The position numbers and the translations under genes were made by a program. Source: Streptomyces sp. NBC_01408 (lineage in GTDB: Bacteria > Actinomycetota > Actinomycetes > Streptomycetales > Streptomycetaceae). From it: a stretch of 64,000 nt of DNA. The DNA is taken from the NCBI RefSeq assembly GCF_026340255.1, contig NZ_JAPEPJ010000001.1, positions 2,969,001 to 3,033,000 on the forward strand. The letters run 5' to 3'. Each line of letters begins with the position of its first letter. Positions within the stretch are counted from its first letter, which is position 1. Of this stretch, positions 1 through 10,175 are shown piece by piece. The notes beneath the pieces are model-generated. The model saw only the letters and a program-made list of their open reading frames with translations. It ran no database searches and was not told the origin of the DNA.

Positions 1-20
1 ACCGAGAATCAGGACACTGC

Positions 21-1886
21 GTGCCCGCGATCCCCAGCCACGTGCCCGAGCCGAGCCGTACCGACCCGGCGCTGATCCGCAACTTCTGCATCATCGCGCA
101 CATCGACCACGGCAAGTCGACCCTTGCCGACCGGATGCTCCAGCTCACCGGTGTGGTCGACCAGCGGCAGATGCGCGCCCAGTACCTCGACCGCATGGAC
201 ATCGAGCGTGAGCGCGGCATCACGATCAAGTCCCAGGCGGTCCGTCTGCCCTGGGCGCCCACCACGGGCGAGGGCCAGGGCAACACCCACATCCTCAACA
301 TGATCGACACCCCCGGGCACGTCGACTTCACCTACGAGGTCTCGCGTTCCCTCGCCGCGTGCGAGGGCACGGTCCTCCTGGTGGACGCGGCCCAGGGCAT
401 CGAGGCGCAGACCCTCGCCAACCTGTACCTGGCGATGGAGAAGGACCTCGCGATCGTCCCGGTCCTGAACAAGATCGACCTGCCGGCCGCCCAGCCGGAG
501 AAGTTCGCCGAGGAGCTCGCGAACCTGGTCGGCTGCCAGCCCGAGGACGTCCTGCGCGTCTCCGCGAAGACCGGCCTCGGCGTGGACGTGCTGCTCGACA
601 AGATCGTCGCCACGGTTCCCGCCCCGGTCGGCCCCAAGGACTCCCCGGCCCGCGCGATGATCTTCGACTCGGTCTACGACTCGTACCGCGGTGTCGTGAC
701 CTACGTGCGTGTGGTCGACGGCCAGCTCAACAAGCGCGAGCGCATCCGGATGATGTCCACCGGCGCCACCCACGAGCTGCTGGAGATCGGCGTCTCCTCC
801 CCGGAGATGACCCCCTCCGACGGCCTCGGCGTCGGCGAGGTGGGCTACATCATCACCGGCGTGAAGGACGTCCGTCAGTCCAAGGTCGGTGACACCATCA
901 CCAGCCTGCACAACGGCGCGGAAGAGGCCCTCGGCGGTTACAAGGACCCGCGCCCGATGGTCTTCTCCGGCCTGTACCCGCTGGACGGCTCGGACTACCC
1001 GGACCTGCGCGAGGCCCTGGACAAGCTCCAGCTGAACGACGCCGCGCTCGTGTACGAGCCGGAGACCTCGGCGGCGCTCGGCTTCGGCTTCCGCGTCGGC
1101 TTCCTCGGCCTGCTCCACCTGGACGTGGTCCGTGAGCGCCTGGAGCGCGAGTTCGGCCTCGACCTGATCGCCACCGCGCCGAACGTGGTCTACCGCGTCG
1201 TCATGGAGGACGGCAAGGAGGTCACGGTCACCAACCCGAGCGAGTTCCCCGAGGGCAAGATCTCGGACGTGTTCGAGCCGGTCGTCCGGGCCACCCTGCT
1301 CGCGCCCTCCGAGTTCATCGGCGCGATCATGGAGCTCTGCCAGCAGCGACGCGGCACCCTCCTCGGGATGGACTACCTCTCCGAGGACCGGGTCGAGATC
1401 CGCTACACGCTTCCGCTCGCGGAGATCGTCTTCGACTTCTTCGACCAGCTGAAGTCCAAGACGCGCGGCTACGCCTCCCTCGACTACGAGCCCACCGGCG
1501 AGCAGGCCTCCGGACTGGTCAAGGTCGACATCCTGCTGCACGGCGACAAGGTCGACGCCTTCTCCGCCGTCACGCACAAGGACGCCGCCTACGCCTACGG
1601 TGTGCGCCTCGTCGCCAAGCTGCGCGAGCTCATCCCGCGGCAGGCCTTCGAGATCCCGATCCAGGCGGCCGTCGGTTCGCGCGTCATCGCCCGCGAGACC
1701 ATCCGCGCCATCCGCAAGGACGTCCTCGCCAAGTGCTACGGCGGCGACATCTCCCGTAAGCGGAAGCTGCTGGAGAAGCAGAAGGAAGGCAAGAAGCGGA
1801 TGAAGATGGTCGGCTCCGTGGAGGTCCCGCAGGAGGCCTTCATCGCCGTCCTCTCCAGCGACGAGTCCGGCGGCAAGAAGAAGTAG
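21..1886 (+). CDS. lepA: Elongation factor 4 (LepA), ribosome back-translocase GTPase
   Basis: LepA is a translational GTPase that binds stalled or mistranslocated ribosomes. The 621-residue product has the usual family length. It opens with [17 protein letters not shown], a P-loop of the type AHIDHGKST. Switch II follows as DTPGHVDF near residue 98, and the base-recognition NKIDLP near residue 151. The C-terminal end has the basic [16 protein letters not shown] stretch typical of the LepA CTD, which is what separates it from EF-G. The start is a GTG at the left edge of the window; the first ~20 residues ([19 protein letters not shown]) are poorly conserved in the family, so a start a few codons later is possible. 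The gene stands alone and is followed by a strong terminator. Confidence 0.97.
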   Translation: MPAIPSHVPEPSRTDPALIRNFCIIAHIDHGKSTLADRMLQLTGVVDQRQMRAQYLDRMDIERERGITIKSQAVRLPWAPTTGEGQGNTHILNMIDTPGHVDFTYEVSRSLAACEGTVLLVDAAQGIEAQTLANLYLAMEKDLAIVPVLNKIDLPAAQPEKFAEELANLVGCQPEDVLRVSAKTGLGVDVLLDKIVATVPAPVGPKDSPARAMIFDSVYDSYRGVVTYVRVVDGQLNKRERIRMMSTGATHELLEIGVSSPEMTPSDGLGVGEVGYIITGVKDVRQSKVGDTITSLHNGAEEALGGYKDPRPMVFSGLYPLDGSDYPDLREALDKLQLNDAALVYEPETSAALGFGFRVGFLGLLHLDVVRERLEREFGLDLIATAPNVVYRVVMEDGKEVTVTNPSEFPEGKISDVFEPVVRATLLAPSEFIGAIMELCQQRRGTLLGMDYLSEDRVEIRYTLPLAEIVFDFFDQLKSKTRGYASLDYEPTGEQASGLVKVDILLHGDKVDAFSAVTHKDAAYAYGVRLVAKLRELIPRQAFEIPIQAAVGSRVIARETIRAIRKDVLAKCYGGDISRKRKLLEKQKEGKKRMKMVGSVEVPQEAFIAVLSSDESGGKKK

Positions 1887-1911
1887 CCGCCCCGCCGTCA
1901 CTCGACGCGAC

Positions 1912-1941
1912 CAGGCCCCCGCGCACAGGCGCGGGGGCCTG
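1912..1941 (+). terminator. Rho-independent terminator of lepA
   Basis: A perfect 13-bp stem (CAGGCCCCCGCGC and its complement) with a 4-nt ACAG loop lies 26 nt after the lepA stop and is followed by the short T-rich stretch GTTTCGTT. Confidence 0.85.
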
Positions 1942-2106
1942 TTTCGTTATGAACCGGCTGCTTGCGGGCTCTTACGCGCACGCCGGAGGGCCTCTAGTCT
2001 GATCACTGCTCGACGGTTACTCGCCAGTTACAAACTCGCCAGTCCCAAGCGCCCCCCAAGCGCCCCACGCCCACGCACTGCCGCGTGGATCGGTCCGGAG
2101 GATGTC

Positions 2107-3996
<1,890 letters not shown>

Positions 3997-4096
3997 GCCC
4001 TGGCGGCCGGCCTGGCGGGGCGGTCTGCCTTGGCGGGCCGCCGCCGCTCCCTGGCCTCGGGGGGTCTGCCGCGCCGTCCATCCCTGCGGGCCGCTT

Positions 4097-4146
4097 CCCG
4101 GGGCTCCGCCCCGGACCCCGCGCCTCAAACGCCGGCGGGGCTGGAT
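4097..4146. repeat. Dispersed intergenic repeat, copy 1
   Basis: This copy holds GGGGCTCCGCCCCGGACC followed by the core CGCCTCAAACGCCGGCG and GGGCTGGA. The same two modules recur near 16766, 24549, 24632, 28741, 28790 and 54989. It sits in the ~300-bp gap between the acyl-CoA ligase and hemW. The rest of that gap (about 3997-4090 and 4150-4280) is GC-rich direct-repeat-like sequence (GGGCCGGGCCGGCCCTGCC) in which I see no gene. Confidence 0.75.
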
Positions 4147-4296
4147 TGGGCGCCGACTGGGCCTGCCGGGCCGGCCCTGCCGAGGGGCTGGATCGGTGCC
4201 GGCCGAGCTGGATGTTGCGCGGGGCCGGGCCGGCCCTGCCGCGGGGCCGGATCGCGCGCGGCCGGGGGGACGCCGGTGGTGCGGGATGATGGGGGT

Positions 4297-5529
4297 ATGC
4301 CTTCCGCACTGCCCGACGGTGACCCCATGCCCGAAGACGGCTCGCTGCCGTCGCATGCCCTGGCGGGTGCCGGGGACCGGCCGCTCGGGTTCTACCTGCA
4401 CGTCCCGTACTGCGCCACGCGCTGCGGGTACTGCGACTTCAACACCTACACGGCCACCGAGCTGCGCGGCACCGGCGGTGTGCTCGCCTCGCGGGAGAAC
4501 TACGCCGACACCCTGATCGACGAGGTCCGCCTCGCCCGCAAGGTGCTCGGGGACGACCCGAGGGCCGTGCGCACCGTCTTCGTCGGCGGCGGTACGCCGA
4601 CGCTGCTGCCGGCCGGGGACCTCGTACGGATGCTCGCGGCGATCCGGGACGAATTCGGCCTCGCCGAGGACGCCGAGATCACCACCGAGGCCAATCCGGA
4701 GTCCGTGAACCCGCAGTACCTGGCCGAGCTGCGGGCCGGCGGCTTCAACCGGGTCTCCTTCGGCATGCAGAGCGCCAAGCAGCACGTCCTGAAGGTGCTC
4801 GACCGCACGCACACCCCGGGCCGCCCCGAGGCCTGCGTCGCGGAGGCGCGCGCGGCAGGCTTCGAGCACGTCAACCTGGACCTGATCTACGGGACACCGG
4901 GCGAGACGGACCAGGACTGGCGCGACTCCCTGGCCGCGGCGCTCGGAGCCGGGCCCGACCACGTGTCGGCGTACGCCCTGATCGTCGAGGAGGGCACCCA
5001 GCTGGCCCGCCGGATCCGCCGCGGCGAGGTCCCGATGACCGACGACGACGTGCACGCCGACCGCTACCTGATCGCGGACGAGGTCATGGCGGAGGCCGGC
5101 TACTCCTGGTACGAGGTGTCGAACTGGGCCACCTCCGAGGCCGGGCGCTGCCTGCACAACGAGCTGTACTGGCGCGGGGCCGACTGGTGGGGCGCGGGGC
5201 CGGGCGCGCACTCGCACGTGGGCGGCGTCCGGTGGTGGAACGTGAAGCACCCCGGCGCCTACGCCGCCGCCCTGGCGGAGGGGCGCTCCCCGGGCGCGGG
5301 GCGCGAGCTCCTGTCGGAGGAGGACCGGCGGGTGGAGCGCATCCTGCTGGAGCTCCGCCTGGTGGACGGCATCCCACTGTCCCTGCTCGCCCCGGCCGGG
5401 CTCGCCGCGTCCCGCAGCGCCCTCGCGGACGGCCTCCTGGAGGCCGCGCCGTACGAGGCCGGCCGGGCCGTGCTGACCCTGCGGGGCCGTCTGCTGGCCG
5501 ACGCGGTCGTCCGGGACCTGGTGGACTGA
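4297..5529 (+). CDS. hemW: Radical SAM heme chaperone HemW (HemN-like)
   Basis: HemW is a radical-SAM protein that binds heme and hands it to heme proteins. It was formerly annotated as oxygen-independent coproporphyrinogen oxidase. The 4Fe-4S cysteines are C39, C43 and C46 in YCATRCGYCDFNTY. The SAM-binding GGGTP motif is in VFVGGGTPTLL, and the C-terminal HemN region includes LHNELYWRGADWWGAGPGAH. The 410-residue length fits HemW. I chose ATG 4297 because the open frame further upstream only reads through the dispersed repeat. A -10-like GATGAT lies exactly six bases before this ATG, so the mRNA may be leaderless. Position shortly after lepA is the usual order in Gram-positive bacteria, and an acyl-CoA ligase intervenes here. 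Confidence 0.93.
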   Translation: MPSALPDGDPMPEDGSLPSHALAGAGDRPLGFYLHVPYCATRCGYCDFNTYTATELRGTGGVLASRENYADTLIDEVRLARKVLGDDPRAVRTVFVGGGTPTLLPAGDLVRMLAAIRDEFGLAEDAEITTEANPESVNPQYLAELRAGGFNRVSFGMQSAKQHVLKVLDRTHTPGRPEACVAEARAAGFEHVNLDLIYGTPGETDQDWRDSLAAALGAGPDHVSAYALIVEEGTQLARRIRRGEVPMTDDDVHADRYLIADEVMAEAGYSWYEVSNWATSEAGRCLHNELYWRGADWWGAGPGAHSHVGGVRWWNVKHPGAYAAALAEGRSPGAGRELLSEEDRRVERILLELRLVDGIPLSLLAPAGLAASRSALADGLLEAAPYEAGRAVLTLRGRLLADAVVRDLVD

Positions 5530-5631
5530 TCCCTCGCACGGGTGAATGCCTGCGGAAGCCGCAGGTGGGTGTTTACGCTGGACCTAGGCTGCCGCCGTAA
5601 GCGATGGCGGCGAACGCGAAGGACCACGGAG

Positions 5632-6219
5632 ATGACCGCTGTGGACGACCGGCTGATCACGGATGCCGCCAAGTTCTTCGAGGACCTCGTTGTCCCCGAG
5701 GGCTACAAGGCCGAGCTCCTCCGGGGGGACATTGTGATGATGGCCGGACCTGACTGGGTCCACAATCTGATCGTCCTGCATGTGCTGAAGCAGATCCCCC
5801 TCGACCGGTGGTATCCGGTGCAGACTCAGGACATCTCCATCCCCGGCGAGACATCAGAACCGCAGCCGGATCTGGTGGTGGTCGAGCACGGGGCCTTTGA
5901 CGGGCCAGGGAGGCTGGTCCCTGCGCCGGCCACCACCTTGCTGGTCGAGGTCGTGTCCAAGAACAGCGTCCACGCCGACTACGTAATCAAGAGGTCGATG
6001 TACGCGGCGGGTCAGGTTCCCGCGTACTTGATCATCGATCCGTTCGAGGCGGTGTGTGTCCTGCTGACGAAGGCGAAGGGCCAGGGCGAGGAGGCGGATT
6101 ACGACGTGGAGCTCACCACTGCGTTCGGTCTTCCGGTTCCCCTGGATGCGTTGGGTATCAAGCTGGACACCAGCGAGTTCGGCACCCTGCCCAAGATCAA
6201 GCGGCACCGCTGCCCGTAA
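5632..6219 (+). CDS. Uma2-family (DUF820) putative restriction-endonuclease-like protein
   Basis: The 195-residue product has the DUF820/Uma2 fold signature. This includes the N-terminal YKAELLRGDIVMM strand pair, the PQPDLVVVE-type acidic motif (QPDLVVVEHGAFD), and LLVEVVSKNS followed by K of YVIKRSMYA and YLIIDP. Together these form the PD-(D/E)XK-like core (D, E, K). Uma2 genes are very numerous in Streptomyces, and their biological role is not established. The start at ATG 5632 follows AAGGACCACGGAG. Codon usage is less GC-extreme than in the neighbours, and an IS5 element begins 34 bp after the stop, so recent acquisition is plausible. Confidence 0.8.
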   Translation: MTAVDDRLITDAAKFFEDLVVPEGYKAELLRGDIVMMAGPDWVHNLIVLHVLKQIPLDRWYPVQTQDISIPGETSEPQPDLVVVEHGAFDGPGRLVPAPATTLLVEVVSKNSVHADYVIKRSMYAAGQVPAYLIIDPFEAVCVLLTKAKGQGEEADYDVELTTAFGLPVPLDALGIKLDTSEFGTLPKIKRHRCP

Positions 6220-6252
6220 CGGAGTCGATCAGCTCCTCGACGCGGCCCCCTA

Positions 6253-7146
6253 GGAGTTGTCGTCAAAGTGTCACGCCCACATCAGGAGCGATGCGAGGGT
6301 GACGGCTGCTTGGTAGGACTGGGCAGTCTTGTCGTACCGGGTGGCGATGCCGCGCCACTGCTTGAGGCGGTTGAAGCACCGTTCCACGACGTTGCGGCGC
6401 TTGTAGACCTGCTTGTCGAAGACGGGCGGGCGGCCGCCCCGGCTCCCGCGCCGGGCCCGGTTGCGGACCTGGTCGGACCGCTCCGGAATGGTGTGGGCGA
6501 TGCCCCGGCGTCGCAGCCAGGTCCGGATCGCCTTCGAGCTGTAGCCCTTGTCGCCGATGACGTGGCCGGGCCGCATCCGCGGCCGGCCCGGTCCCGTTCG
6601 AGGCACCCGTATCGCGTCCATCACGGCGGTGAACTGGGTGCAGTCGTTGGTGTTCCCGCCGGTCAGGACGAAGGCCAGGGGCCGGCCCAAGCCGTCGCAG
6701 GCCAGGTGGATCTTGCTGGTCAGCCCGCCGCGGGACCGGCCGAGGGCCGGGCTGCGGAGCCCCCTTTTCGGGCTCCGGCCGCGTGCTGGTGGGCACGGAC
6801 GATGCTGGAATCCACCGACACCAGCCACTCGATATCGCCCGCGGCATCCGCTTGCGCCTGGGCTGCCCGGAGCATCCGCTCAAAGGTCCCGTCCGCCGCC
6901 CACCTGCGGAAACGGGTGTGGAGGCTGGCCCACGACCCGTACCTCTCAGGCACGTCCCGCCATGCGACCCCGGTCCGGAACTTCCACACGATCCCGTTGA
7001 GAACCGTCCGGTCATCCAGCCTCGGCCGCCCGAAAACAGGCCGGGGCAACAGCGGTTGCACGAGTTCCCACTCGGCATCGGACAGTTCATGGCGACGTAT
7101 CACGACACCATGATCCACAACCCAAGATCACTTTGACGACAGGCCC
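6253..7146 (-). mobile_element. IS5-family insertion sequence with TA target duplication
   Basis: This 894-bp element has ends that share TGTCGTCAAAGTG as inverted repeats (left GGAGT then TGTCGTC; right, read inward, GGGCC then TGTCGTC). Both ends abut TA inside a CTAG tetranucleotide (6250-6253 and 7146-7149). It carries a two-frame DDE transposase on the minus strand. The right boundary CTAG is also the left target site of the next element. Confidence 0.85.
6271..7118 (-). CDS. IS5-family DDE transposase, two frames joined by a -1 frameshift
   Basis: The first frame (7118 to 6720, GTG start, 132 codons) has the IS5-type N-terminus LSDAEWELVQPLLPR and the first catalytic Asp in SVDSSIVRAHQHA. 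The second frame (to 6271) has GGLTSKIHLACDGLGRPL, the second Asp in VIGDKGYSS and the catalytic Glu in VERCFNRLKQWRGIATRYDK. The frames overlap, and the second is -1 relative to the first. At 6762-6768 the minus strand reads A AAA GGG, in phase with the first frame, which is a canonical slippery heptamer. The joined protein is about 280 residues, normal for this group. I infer an active, frameshift-controlled transposase rather than a broken one, because no other lesion is seen. Confidence 0.85.
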
Positions 7147-7149
7147 TAG

Positions 7150-8530
7150 TAGTGCTTTGTTATCCGGTCTTGTCACGTCGGGTGTTCGGTAGTTCGCTGG
7201 CTGTATGAGGGCTGGGGAGCTTGCGGCGGTGCGGGTCCGGTTGGAGGAGTTCGCTTCCGAGGTGTTCGCGCCGCTGGTGCGGCGGGACTGGCTGGAGAAG
7301 GGCCAGTTGTATCTGCGGGGCCTGTTGCTGGACGGCCGACGCAAGTCGATGCAGCCGATGGCCGGGCGTCTCGGGGTGGACCATCAGCGGTTGCAGCAGT
7401 TCATGACGTCCTCGACCTGGCCGGTCGCTGACGTGCGGGCCCGACTGGCCTGGCGGGCGGTGGCCGTGGTCCGTCCTGAGGTGTGGGTGGTGGACGACAC
7501 CGGTTTCCCCAAGGACGGCACTGCTTCGCCCGGGGTGGCCCGCCAGTACTCCGGCACGTTGGGCAAGGTCGGCAACTGCCAGATCGGTGTCAGCGTCCAC
7601 GCCGCCTCGGACACGGCTTCGTGCCCGCTGTCGTGGCGGCTGTTCCTGCCCGCCGCATGGGACGGGCCCCAGGCCGCTGCACGCCGGGCTGCCTGCCGGA
7701 TCCCCGACAGCGAACATCACCGCCCGAAGTGGCAGCTCGCGCTGGAGATGCTCGACGAGCTGTCCGCGATCGGTCTGCGGCCCGCCGCGCTGGTCGCCGA
7801 CGCCGGCTACGGCGCGAACGCCGACTTCCGTCACGGCCTGGAGGACCGGGGTCTGGCCTACGTCCTGCAGGTCAAGGGCGAGATGACCGCCCATGGTGAG
7901 GATGCCGGGCCGCATCAGCCCGCCTACAGCGGGCTCGGGCCCCGCCCTCTGCCCCGATACCGCACCCGTCCACGTTCCTTACGCGACCATGTGCTGGCTG
8001 CCGGACGAAGCCGTGGCCGGACGCTGACCTGGCGCAAAGGCTCCAGGGCCGCGATGAGCTCGCACTTCGTGCTCCTTCGGGTCCGCCTCGCCGGCCGCCG
8101 CCCGAAACCGGCGGCCGACGGGACGATTCCGCTGGTCTGGCTGATCGCGCAGTGGCCCGAGGGCGAGGCGGAGCCGGTGAAGTACTGGATCTCGAACCTG
8201 CCCGCCAACATCCCCGCCAAGGACCTCGTCCGCCTGGCGAAAGCCCGCTGGCGCATCGAGCACGACTACCGCGAACTGAAGACCGCTCTGGGACTGGACC
8301 ACTTCGAGGGACGTTCGTTCACCGGCTGGCACCGCCACGTCACCCTCGTCACCGCCGCCCACCTGTTCCTGACCGAACAGCGGACCTGCCCAAAAGCCCC
8401 TGCCAGGGCCTGACCCTCTACCAGGCCCTGGACCTCCTCCAACATCTACTCGCCACCTGGACCGGCACCTGCCCCACCTGCCGACAACCCACCCCATGGC
8501 AGCCCCACGACACCAGTTAACAAAGCACTA
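7150..8530 (+). mobile_element. IS701-family insertion sequence flanked by CTAG duplication
   Basis: This 1,381-bp element has perfect 13-bp terminal inverted repeats (TAGTGCTTTGTTA at the left; its complement at 8518-8530). It is flanked on both sides by a direct CTAG (7146-7149 and 8531-8534), as expected for the 4-bp YTAR-type target duplication of this family. It carries one transposase gene and a possible frameshifted C-terminal extension. Confidence 0.88.
7205..8413 (+). CDS. IS701-family transposase (DDE superfamily)
   Basis: This is a 402-residue transposase in the stop-delimited frame. The catalytic Asp region is EVWVVDDTGFPKDG near residue 97. It is followed by ARQYSGTLGKVGNCQIGVSVH, a strongly conserved IS701-type block, then ALVADAGYGANADF, and near the C-terminus the Glu-containing RWRIEHDYRELKTALGLDHFEGR. 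The frame stops 117 bp before the element's end, yet the -1 frame continues to 8520 with LTLYQALDLLQHLLATW and a CPTC pair, which looks like the normal C-terminus of such transposases. A slippery C CCA AAA lies at 8389-8395, in phase. Either programmed frameshifting or a recent 1-nt lesion could explain this. Confidence 0.9.
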   Translation: MRAGELAAVRVRLEEFASEVFAPLVRRDWLEKGQLYLRGLLLDGRRKSMQPMAGRLGVDHQRLQQFMTSSTWPVADVRARLAWRAVAVVRPEVWVVDDTGFPKDGTASPGVARQYSGTLGKVGNCQIGVSVHAASDTASCPLSWRLFLPAAWDGPQAAARRAACRIPDSEHHRPKWQLALEMLDELSAIGLRPAALVADAGYGANADFRHGLEDRGLAYVLQVKGEMTAHGEDAGPHQPAYSGLGPRPLPRYRTRPRSLRDHVLAAGRSRGRTLTWRKGSRAAMSSHFVLLRVRLAGRRPKPAADGTIPLVWLIAQWPEGEAEPVKYWISNLPANIPAKDLVRLAKARWRIEHDYRELKTALGLDHFEGRSFTGWHRHVTLVTAAHLFLTEQRTCPKAPARA

Positions 8531-8533
8531 CTA

Positions 8534-8705
8534 GGTCGTGTCGTCAAAGTCGCGTCTGGCTGTCGGGGTCCGGCACGCACGCTCGCCGCGTTGTCGTCGG
8601 TCGCCGATGCTCCGCATCGACTCCCTCCTCCGCCTTGCGATCGCACGCACCAGACCCCGACAGCACCGCCCTACGGGCGGCCGACGCCACTTCGACGACA
8701 CTCCC
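8534..8705. mobile_element. 172-bp MITE with IS5-like terminal inverted repeats
   Basis: This non-coding element begins GGTCGTGTCGTCAAAGT and ends, read inward, GGGAGTGTCGTCGAAGT. It therefore shares the TGTCGTCAAAGT core of the IS5-family element at 6253-7146. It is flanked by TA within CTAG on both sides. A second, internal 12-bp perfect inverted repeat (GCTGTCGGGGTC at 8559-8570 with its complement at 8653-8664) makes it a foldback sequence. It has no open frame of its own. An IS5-type transposase acting on these ends is the likely mover. Confidence 0.75.
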
Positions 8706-9223
8706 TAGTAGCCCCAGCGGGCCTGGCTGCCGTCCTCGCGGCAGTGGATCATCCGGCCGTTACCGGCGTGCGTGGAGCGGCCTACGTCGGCCTTGCGGCA
8801 GAACTGGCCGGCGTTGTAGCAGTTGCCCGCGTTGGAGACGATCTCGCACGCGGCGGCCACCGGCTCGGTCGGCGGCGCCGGGGCCTTGGTGGTGGGCTTC
8901 GGCGCGGGCTTGGTCGCGGCCTTGGTCGTGGGGGCGGCGCTCGGCGGCTTCGGGGCGGCGGCGGGAGCGGTGGTGACCGGCGGCGCGGACGGGACCGCCG
9001 AGGGTGACGCCTCAGGGGTCGGGGTCGGGGAGGGCGTCGCGGACGCGGAGGCCGTCGCCGTGAGGGGCGGCGGCGCGGACACCGCGGGACCCTCGCTCGC
9101 GGCCGGGCCGCAGGCGACGGCCGCGCCCGCCACCAGGAGGGCGACCAGCGCCCGCCGGACCGGCCCCCCGGGACGTCTGCCGGCTCTGGAGCCCTCGTTG
9201 CCCTTGCCTTCGGTGCTGCGCAT
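8705..9223 (-). CDS. Secreted or lipidated Pro/Thr/Ala-rich protein with C-terminal Cys-rich module
   Basis: The 172-residue product has a basic N-terminus, then a hydrophobic stretch ALVALLVAGAAVACG ending in a lipobox-like AVAC. A long Ala/Pro/Thr/Ser/Lys linker of about 80 residues follows (low complexity, wall-spanning type). The end is a compact module with four cysteines (CEIVSNAGNCYNAGQFC and IHCRED). The linker resembles those of surface proteins crossing peptidoglycan; I do not recognise the Cys module by name. ATG 9223 is preferred over the longer frame because GGTGGGGG lies just upstream. The stop codon TAG coincides with the CTAG at the right end of the MITE, so the 3' end may have been remade by insertion. 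Confidence 0.7.
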   Translation of the reverse strand: MRSTEGKGNEGSRAGRRPGGPVRRALVALLVAGAAVACGPAASEGPAVSAPPPLTATASASATPSPTPTPEASPSAVPSAPPVTTAPAAAPKPPSAAPTTKAATKPAPKPTTKAPAPPTEPVAAACEIVSNAGNCYNAGQFCRKADVGRSTHAGNGRMIHCREDGSQARWGY

Positions 9224-9346
9224 CTGAACCCCCACCTGGAACCGCCCTTCGGCCGAACGGCCGAAAGGAGGCACATCATATGAACGGCAGTCCGCCTCCG
9301 CCGGGTTTCGCCGGAATCGTGATGCGCCGACGCCGCCCGCGAGGGA

Positions 9347-10147
9347 TCACGGCGCCGTGACGTGGTCGATGAGGTGTTCCACCGCGCCCAGCAGGGTCGG
9401 CTCCAGGTCCCGGTACGAGGTCACGCGCGACAGGATGTGCTGCCAGGCGGCCCCCGTGTTCTCCGGCCAGCCCAGGGCCCGGCAGATACCCGTCTTCCAG
9501 TCCTGGCCGTGCGGGATCACCGGCCACGCGGAGATGCCGAGCGCGGACGGTTTCACCGCCTGCCACACGTCCACGTAGGGATGGCCCACGATCAGCACGT
9601 CCGGAGAGGTCACCGACGCGGCGATGCGGGACTCCTTCGAGCCCGGCACCAGGTGGTCCACCAGGACGCCGAGGCGGGCGTCCGGGGCGGGCGCGAACTC
9701 GGCCACGACGGCCGGGAGGTCGTCGATGCCCTCCAGGTACTCCACCACGACTCCCTCGATCCGCAGGTCGTCCCCCCAGACCCGCTCCACCAGCTCGGCG
9801 TCGTGCCGCCCCTCGACGTAGATCCGGCCCGCCCTGGCCACCCGCGCCCTGGCGCCCGGTACGGCGATCGACCCGGACGCGGTGCGCGCCGGGGCCGCCG
9901 GTGCCCGGGACGGGCGGACCAGGGTGACCACGGCCCCGTCCAGCAGGAAGCCGCGCGGCTGGAGCGGGAACACCCGCCGCTTGCCGAAGCGGTCCTCCAG
10001 GGTCACCGTGCCCGCCTCGCAGGCCACCACCGCGCCGCAGAAGTCCGTACCGGCGACCTCCACCACCAGGTCGGGCTCCGCCGCCACCTCCGGCACGGCC
10101 TTGGGGCGCTTCCACTGCGGGGTCAGGTCGGGGGAGTACTCGCGCAT
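9347..10147 (-). CDS. DUF3097 family protein
   Basis: The 266-residue product matches the actinobacterial DUF3097 family. Conserved stretches include DRFGKRRVFPL, GRIYVEGRHDAELVERVWGDDLR, GVVVEYLEGIDDL, LGVLVDHLVPGSKESRIA, DVLIVGHPYVDVWQAVKP and IPHGQDWKTGICRALGW. The pattern IYVEGRHDAELV...VVEYLEGID...GVLVDHLVPGSKE resembles a Toprim-like arrangement (E, then D-x-D-like acidic strands). That is my inference; the family function is unknown. The start is ATG 10147, since the upstream extension in the same frame reads antisense-like sequence that overlaps the next gene's 3' end. Confidence 0.85.
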   Translation of the reverse strand: MREYSPDLTPQWKRPKAVPEVAAEPDLVVEVAGTDFCGAVVACEAGTVTLEDRFGKRRVFPLQPRGFLLDGAVVTLVRPSRAPAAPARTASGSIAVPGARARVARAGRIYVEGRHDAELVERVWGDDLRIEGVVVEYLEGIDDLPAVVAEFAPAPDARLGVLVDHLVPGSKESRIAASVTSPDVLIVGHPYVDVWQAVKPSALGISAWPVIPHGQDWKTGICRALGWPENTGAAWQHILSRVTSYRDLEPTLLGAVEHLIDHVTAP

Positions 10148-10175
10148 CCGGCCGACAGTAGGAGAGCCCCGGCCG

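Noticed and set aside
4297..5529. Oxygen-independent coproporphyrinogen III oxidase (HemN) as the function of the radical SAM gene
   Set aside because: Length (~410 residues), short N-terminus and neighbourhood with lepA and hrcA fit the heme chaperone HemW.
6250..8708. Integrative element or genomic island with attachment sites at the CTAG boundaries
   Set aside because: There is no integrase, tRNA or replication gene; the boundaries are explained by transposase termini and 2- or 4-bp target duplications.
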